DNA of 9,888 nucleotides. Origin: CAZHJA01 sp964532865 (GTDB lineage: Bacteria; Patescibacteriota; Microgenomatia; UBA1406; GWC2-37-13). The position numbers and the translations under genes are program-made. The notes beneath the pieces were generated by a model that saw nothing but the letters and a program-made list of their open reading frames with translations, had not been told where the DNA came from and made no database searches. The stretch spans positions 1 through 9,888 of the forward strand of contig CAZHJA010000033.1 in assembly GCA_964532865.1 (NCBI GenBank). The letters are read 5' to 3'. Of the stretch, positions 6,319-9,888 are shown in pieces (positions within the stretch are counted from its first letter, which is position 1; every line of letters starts with the position of its first letter).

Positions 6319-7503
6319 CTATTCGTATCGTAATGCATCTATAGGATTAAGTTTGGCGGCTTTTTGTGCAGGGTACCAACCAAAAATAACACCAACTCCT
6401 CCGGACACGCCAATAGCAAGTAGTATTGACTTAATACCAACAATAAAGGGAATCTGTAAGAAAGTAGAGGCAACATAGGTGATGCCTAAGCCCAATAACG
6501 TTCCAATTAGGCCCCCAACAACTGTCAATACAACAGCTTCTATAAGAAATTGATTAAGAATATCTTTGTCTTCTGCTCCAATAGCTTTAAGTAAACCAAT
6601 CTCTTTTGTTCTTTCAGTTACAGTAACTAACATAATATTCATGATTCCAATTCCGCCAACAATAAGTGAAATTGCAGCTATTCCTGAAAGCATGGCAGTT
6701 AATGTTCCTGTAATAGAGCTTATTGTTTCTATCATGGCTTGAGAACTTCGAACACTGAAATCTGCAAGTTCTAAATCATCAATATCATGCTCTAATAAAA
6801 GACTGTCTTCTATACCTCGTATAGTACTTTCAACAAGATTACTACTTATTACCGCAACACTAATACTATCAAGATGATCTTGTCCAAGAAGTATTTTTTG
6901 AGCAGTAGATAAGGGAATATATGCATCCGACCCATCATTAACAACGCCAATAATTCTAAAAGATTTTAAATCTATTATTACCGTTTCGCCGACAACATCA
7001 GCATATTCACCAAAAAGATCCTCAACTATTTCATCACCTAACACTACGACTCTTGATACTCCATCAACATGGCTTTTGTCTAGAAAAACACCACTTACTA
7101 TTTCTAATGATTGAATAGTTTTGTAACTTTCTTCAACTCCTCTTATCGAATTAAAAGTTTCTTCGCCATTTGCAGTTATTTTTTTATTTGCATTAATCAT
7201 ACCACTGACCTCTGTGATATTATCCAGCTTTTTAATTACTTTTGTATCGCTTATTGTAAGTGTAGTTACAGTGCTTGATGATTGTCCAGGTCCTCGTCTT
7301 GCTCTCCCTGGTTGAATTGTTATTGTATTTGCTCCAAATGAAGAAACTTGATCTATTATTGAGGCAGTTGATCCTTCACCAAGAGAAATAATTGTAATAA
7401 CTGATGCTATACCGATAATAATTCCAAGCATTGTTAACAGTGTTCTTACAACATTACTCTTTAAGGCTTCCAGCGCGGTTAGAATTAATTCTTGAACATC
7501 CAT
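6319..7503 (-). CDS. MacB/FtsX-type ABC transporter permease
   Basis: This 394-residue protein has the four-helix layout of MacB-type permeases. Helix 1 is at about 21-41, a large extracytoplasmic domain lies at about 42-265 (MacB_PCD-like), and three helices follow at about 268-292, 322-346 and 357-377. Typical segments are SNVVRTLLTMLGIIIGI (16-32), ERTKEIGLLKAIGA (297-310, the cytoplasmic coupling region) and the end KAAKLNPIDALRYE. MacB-type proteins work by mechanotransmission, moving substrates outside the membrane rather than through it. Unlike E. coli MacB, the ATPase is a separate gene, 3 bp upstream. It is the last gene of the four-gene operon. The substrate is unknown: peptides, lipoproteins, antimicrobials or wall enzymes are all possible. 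Confidence 0.92.
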   Translation of the reverse strand: MDVQELILTALEALKSNVVRTLLTMLGIIIGIASVITIISLGEGSTASIIDQVSSFGANTITIQPGRARRGPGQSSSTVTTLTISDTKVIKKLDNITEVSGMINANKKITANGEETFNSIRGVEESYKTIQSLEIVSGVFLDKSHVDGVSRVVVLGDEIVEDLFGEYADVVGETVIIDLKSFRIIGVVNDGSDAYIPLSTAQKILLGQDHLDSISVAVISSNLVESTIRGIEDSLLLEHDIDDLELADFSVRSSQAMIETISSITGTLTAMLSGIAAISLIVGGIGIMNIMLVTVTERTKEIGLLKAIGAEDKDILNQFLIEAVVLTVVGGLIGTLLGLGITYVASTFLQIPFIVGIKSILLAIGVSGGVGVIFGWYPAQKAAKLNPIDALRYE

Positions 7504-7506
7504 ATA

Positions 7507-8220
7507 TTATTTAGCAATTCCATTTAGTCGGTCAGATTCGATCTTTCCGTCTTTAACTTTTATTATTCTTTTTGCAAATCGAGCAATGTCTTGTTCGTGC
7601 GTTATTAGTACAATCGTTGTTCCCTGTTGATTTAGTTTTAAAAAGAAACGAATAATTTCATGAGCTGTTTTACTATCAAGGTTTCCTGTTGGCTCATCTG
7701 CAAGCAATATGCTTGGATTCATTACTAGCGCACGTGCTATAGCAACACGCTGTATTTCTCCTCCAGATAGGTGATTTGAAAAACTATATGCTTTGTCAGC
7801 AATCCCTACAATTTCCAAACACTCATAAACTCGTTTATACCTCTTATTCTTAGATATATTAGCATACATCATTGGTCTTTCTACATTTTTAAAGACTCTT
7901 GTCCTTGGAAGTAGGTTAAATGATTGAAATATAAATCCAACCTCTCGATTTCTAATTCGAGCAAGTTCATTTGCATTGAAGCCTGATATTATTTTCCCAT
8001 TTAGAATGTATTTTCCTGATGTAGGCACATCAAGCGCTCCTATGATATTCATAATCGTTGACTTACCGCTTCCTGATCGACCCATTATTGCGATAAATTC
8101 ACCTTTTAAAATATCAAACGTAATGCCTTTAAGAGCTTCATACTTTACAGGTCCAGTGATGTACGTTTTATGAATGTTGTTAAAAGAAATTATAGTTTCA
8201 GTTTTTTTTTGAGAGTTCAT
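7507..8220 (-). CDS. ABC transporter ATP-binding protein (MacB/LolD type)
   Basis: This 237-residue protein has a complete nucleotide-binding domain. Walker A is GRSGSGKST (47-55), the Q-loop has Gln99 in FIFQSFNLLP, the signature is LSGGEIQR (151-158), Walker B is ILLADEP (171-177), the D-loop is GNLDSKT and the switch His is His208 in ITHEQ. The FNLLPR segment and the ADEPTGNLDS run are typical of the LolD/MacB subfamily, which pairs with FtsX-like permeases. It would hydrolyse ATP at the inner face of the membrane as a dimer with the downstream permease. It lies 6 bp after the membrane fusion protein gene and 3 bp before the permease, so translation is probably coupled. No Shine-Dalgarno sequence precedes the ATG. 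Confidence 0.95.
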   Translation of the reverse strand: MNSQKKTETIISFNNIHKTYITGPVKYEALKGITFDILKGEFIAIMGRSGSGKSTIMNIIGALDVPTSGKYILNGKIISGFNANELARIRNREVGFIFQSFNLLPRTRVFKNVERPMMYANISKNKRYKRVYECLEIVGIADKAYSFSNHLSGGEIQRVAIARALVMNPSILLADEPTGNLDSKTAHEIIRFFLKLNQQGTTIVLITHEQDIARFAKRIIKVKDGKIESDRLNGIAK

Positions 8221-8226
8221 ATGCTG

Positions 8227-9474
8227 CTAATGTGGTGCGCCAAACATTCCTCTACTACTACCTTGCTGGGCATTGTCTTCACTTTGAGTTTGGCTAACAA
8301 TTATTTCTTGACCCTCCTTTAGGCCGCTTATAACTTCAGAGGTAGTTGTTCCCACAATCCCTACTTTAATAGGCTGATATAGAACTTGTCCTGTTTTTTT
8401 ATCTTTTATTTGAACAGCCTTGCTCCCTTGATATGGTTTTATTGCGCCATTTGGCACAATAAGAACATTTTCTTTTCGTTGTGTTTCAATATCTGCCTGA
8501 ACAGTCATTCCTGGTTTTACAATATTTTTTGGATCAGAGAGAGAAAGATAAACTCCGTATGTTACAATTCCATTTTCAGTACTTCCAAATTCATCTACTC
8601 TTTCTACGATCCCAACAAACTCTTCGTTCTTTAATACATCTACAGAGATTGTTGCTTTTTGTCCTTTTTTTACTGTTGAAATATCTGCCTCATTAAGTGA
8701 AAGTTTTATCCACGTATCCTGTTTGCTGTCTATTACAAGAGAAGTTGTGCTTATATCAACATATTGATATATGGCTATACTTAAATTTGCAATAGTTCCA
8801 TCTGCCGGGGCAGTAACAACACCATCAGTAGTTGCTTGATATAGCAACCATGCATTGTTAAGTGCCGCCTGATTTTGTGCAATAACCTGCTCTTGATTTA
8901 TATATTTTGATTCTGCTTCCAACCACTCTTTTTCCGGAATGTGAAATTCAGGTAAAGCTCTATTTTCATATCTTGGATTACCATCAGAGTCCTCATAGTC
9001 ATCACTTTCAGCTAATTCTTTGAACTCATCCCATTCTTCAAACATGTCGGCCTGAAGACCATATTGATTTGCTTTTGCAGTTTCAAGATCAGCCTTTGCT
9101 TTTAGATAATCAGAGTATGCCTTTGCTCGTTGTTGATCTGTTGCCGTACTGTTAACTTTATAAAGACCCTGTCCCTTTTTAACAACATCATTGTTATCTA
9201 CATATAATTCTTCTACAATACCATTTATTGAAGAGGAAACATCAGTTTTTCCAGAGGTCATAATTTCGCCTGTTTCTGAAACAACATTTACAATTGTATC
9301 TTGTTTTACTTTCTGGAATTTGTAGGAAGGCTCTTGGTTTTTGTCTTTGGATTGATTAAAAACAAAAAAAATAGCAATAAGCACTACTGCAGCAATTACA
9401 ATTTTCTTAAATCTTGAAAGGTTCTTAAGAGTAGTGAAATACCGTAGTAAACGCTGCCTAATTGAATTTATCAT
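8227..9474 (-). CDS. Membrane fusion protein (HlyD/MacA-like periplasmic adaptor type)
   Basis: This 415-residue protein has a basic N terminus and a single membrane anchor (about 24-40). The first half of a lipoyl-like domain (about 75-108, GIVEELYVDNNDVVKKGQGLY) is followed by a helical hairpin (about 112-215) and the second lipoyl half (218-250, VVTAPADGTIANL). Beta-barrel and membrane-proximal domains follow (about 253-395, including VPNGAIKPY). In Gram-negative cells MacA links MacB to TolC; here it may instead stabilise the permease or reach into the wall. The hairpin is interrupted at about 144-184 by an acidic, Pro-containing insert, unlike a plain coiled coil. It is the second gene of the operon, 16 bp after the small membrane protein gene. 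ATG at 9474, no Shine-Dalgarno sequence. Confidence 0.88.
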   Translation of the reverse strand: MINSIRQRLLRYFTTLKNLSRFKKIVIAAVVLIAIFFVFNQSKDKNQEPSYKFQKVKQDTIVNVVSETGEIMTSGKTDVSSSINGIVEELYVDNNDVVKKGQGLYKVNSTATDQQRAKAYSDYLKAKADLETAKANQYGLQADMFEEWDEFKELAESDDYEDSDGNPRYENRALPEFHIPEKEWLEAESKYINQEQVIAQNQAALNNAWLLYQATTDGVVTAPADGTIANLSIAIYQYVDISTTSLVIDSKQDTWIKLSLNEADISTVKKGQKATISVDVLKNEEFVGIVERVDEFGSTENGIVTYGVYLSLSDPKNIVKPGMTVQADIETQRKENVLIVPNGAIKPYQGSKAVQIKDKKTGQVLYQPIKVGIVGTTTSEVISGLKEGQEIIVSQTQSEDNAQQGSSRGMFGAPH

Positions 9475-9490
9475 ATTTAACTATATTGAC

Positions 9491-9796
9491 TTATCTACTA
9501 CCGCGGAATATACGAAAAAAACCCATGCCCGAACCCCTTTCTCCGCTATTAGATTTTTCTTGGCGAAGCTCTTCTAGTTCCTTTTCTATTTGTTCATCAC
9601 TTAAACCCTCTTCTTCCCAATGTTTAATCATAAGCTCTGTTTGTTTTTGCATTGAATCTCTGTGTTCGCTTGTTTGTTTTTGAGTTGTGATGAATCGAAA
9701 AGCAAAAAAGCTTATTATAATAATAAGCATTATACCAATCCATATCCATTTTTGATGTTTATTTTTTTTTATTTCTGTGTCTTTAGGTAATGTCAT
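9491..9796 (-). CDS. Small single-helix membrane protein, first gene of the ABC exporter operon
   Basis: This 101-residue protein is of no family I recognise. A Lys-rich N terminus (1-16) precedes one membrane helix (about 17-37). A charged helical segment follows (about 43-82), containing HWEEEGLSDEQIEKELEELRQEK, which could form a short coiled coil. The tail is Gly/Arg/Ser-rich with aromatic residues (GMGFFRIFRGSR). By the positive-inside rule the N terminus is cytoplasmic and the acidic helix lies outside. It is a real gene: a strong promoter lies directly upstream and it sits 16 bp before the membrane fusion protein gene. Its place in the operon suggests an accessory subunit or a regulator of the exporter; this is inference. 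Confidence 0.75.
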   Translation of the reverse strand: MTLPKDTEIKKNKHQKWIWIGIMLIIIISFFAFRFITTQKQTSEHRDSMQKQTELMIKHWEEEGLSDEQIEKELEELRQEKSNSGERGSGMGFFRIFRGSR

Positions 9797-9810
9797 ATTT
9801 ATACAAGTTA

Positions 9811-9839
9811 ATTATATAATTAGCAATGTCTAATGTCAA
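9811..9839 (-). promoter_or_regulatory. Consensus promoter of the ABC exporter operon
   Basis: On the minus strand TTGACA (plus 9834-9839) and TATAAT (plus 9811-9816) are both perfect hexamers with an ideal 17-bp spacer. The predicted transcript start near 9804 leaves an eight-base leader before the ATG at 9796, with no Shine-Dalgarno sequence. The -10 lies within a perfect 14-bp palindrome (9809-9822, TAATTATATAATTA). Confidence 0.82.
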
Positions 9840-9876
9840 TTGGAAAATAAAACTGTGCAGGAAAATAGTATAAAAT

Positions 9877-9885
9877 TGTGCATAA
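9877..9885 (-). promoter_or_regulatory. DnaA box TTATGCACA upstream of the ABC operon
   Basis: The minus strand reads TTATGCACA, identical to the box in the putative origin at 52-60. A weaker copy, TCCTGCACA (plus 9854-9862), lies between it and the promoter, and its flank shares TGCACAGTT with 55-63. No DnaA-trio array follows, so this looks more like a regulatory or titration site than an unwinding site. The matches are seen directly; the role is inferred. Confidence 0.5.
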
Positions 9886-9888
9886 ATT

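Noticed and set aside
1..9888. Search for CRISPR arrays, insertion sequences, tRNAs and riboswitches.
   Set aside because: I found no regularly spaced repeats, transposase genes, terminal inverted repeats, cloverleaf sequences or recognisable riboswitch cores; gene-free gaps are all short, the longest being 119 bp.

Overview
The window is AT-rich (about one-third GC by eye) and bacterial, and most likely comes from a Candidate Phyla Radiation (Patescibacteria) genome, probably of the Microgenomates type. The evidence is the combination of genes. There is a bacterial sliding clamp, a PIN protein of the RNA-ligase-partner family, a small membrane protein with the 'YSWKAPLRxYKKRSK' signature, a TrbC/VirB2-like pilin, a coiled-coil/SpoIID fusion, a sortase-type tail with IPATG, and a MacA/MacB-like exporter. 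None of the starts has a convincing Shine-Dalgarno sequence. The lineage is inferred from family memory, not from a search. TGA is used as a stop only once, and the genes read well in the standard bacterial code.

Left end (1-1192). Bases 44-100 look like the core of a chromosomal replication origin. A DnaA box (TTATGCACA) is followed after one base by six consecutive TTA/CTA triplets, the complement of a DnaA-trio array, and then by an AT-only stretch. dnaN starts at 101. dnaA would be expected just to the left, outside the window.

Middle (1200-6199). After dnaN comes a PIN-domain protein of the RNA-ligase-partner family. Five envelope-related genes follow in alternating orientations: a two-helix membrane protein (-), a sortase-substrate-like protein (+), a pilin-like protein with cysteine clusters (-), a secreted coiled-coil/SpoIID putative lytic transglycosylase (+) and a membrane acyltransferase (-). 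Convergent pairs overlap or nearly touch. Divergent pairs share short promoter regions whose -10 boxes sit almost against the start codons, which suggests leaderless or nearly leaderless mRNAs.

Right end (6319-9888). A four-gene minus-strand operon encodes a small single-helix protein, a membrane fusion protein, an ABC ATPase and a MacB/FtsX-type permease, with gaps of 16, 6 and 3 bp. A near-perfect promoter (TTGACA, 17 bp, TATAAT) precedes it, with DnaA-box-like sequences just upstream. Together the four would form a MacAB-like exporter or envelope machine in a cell not expected to have a TolC-type outer membrane.

I see no tRNA, rRNA, CRISPR array or mobile element.
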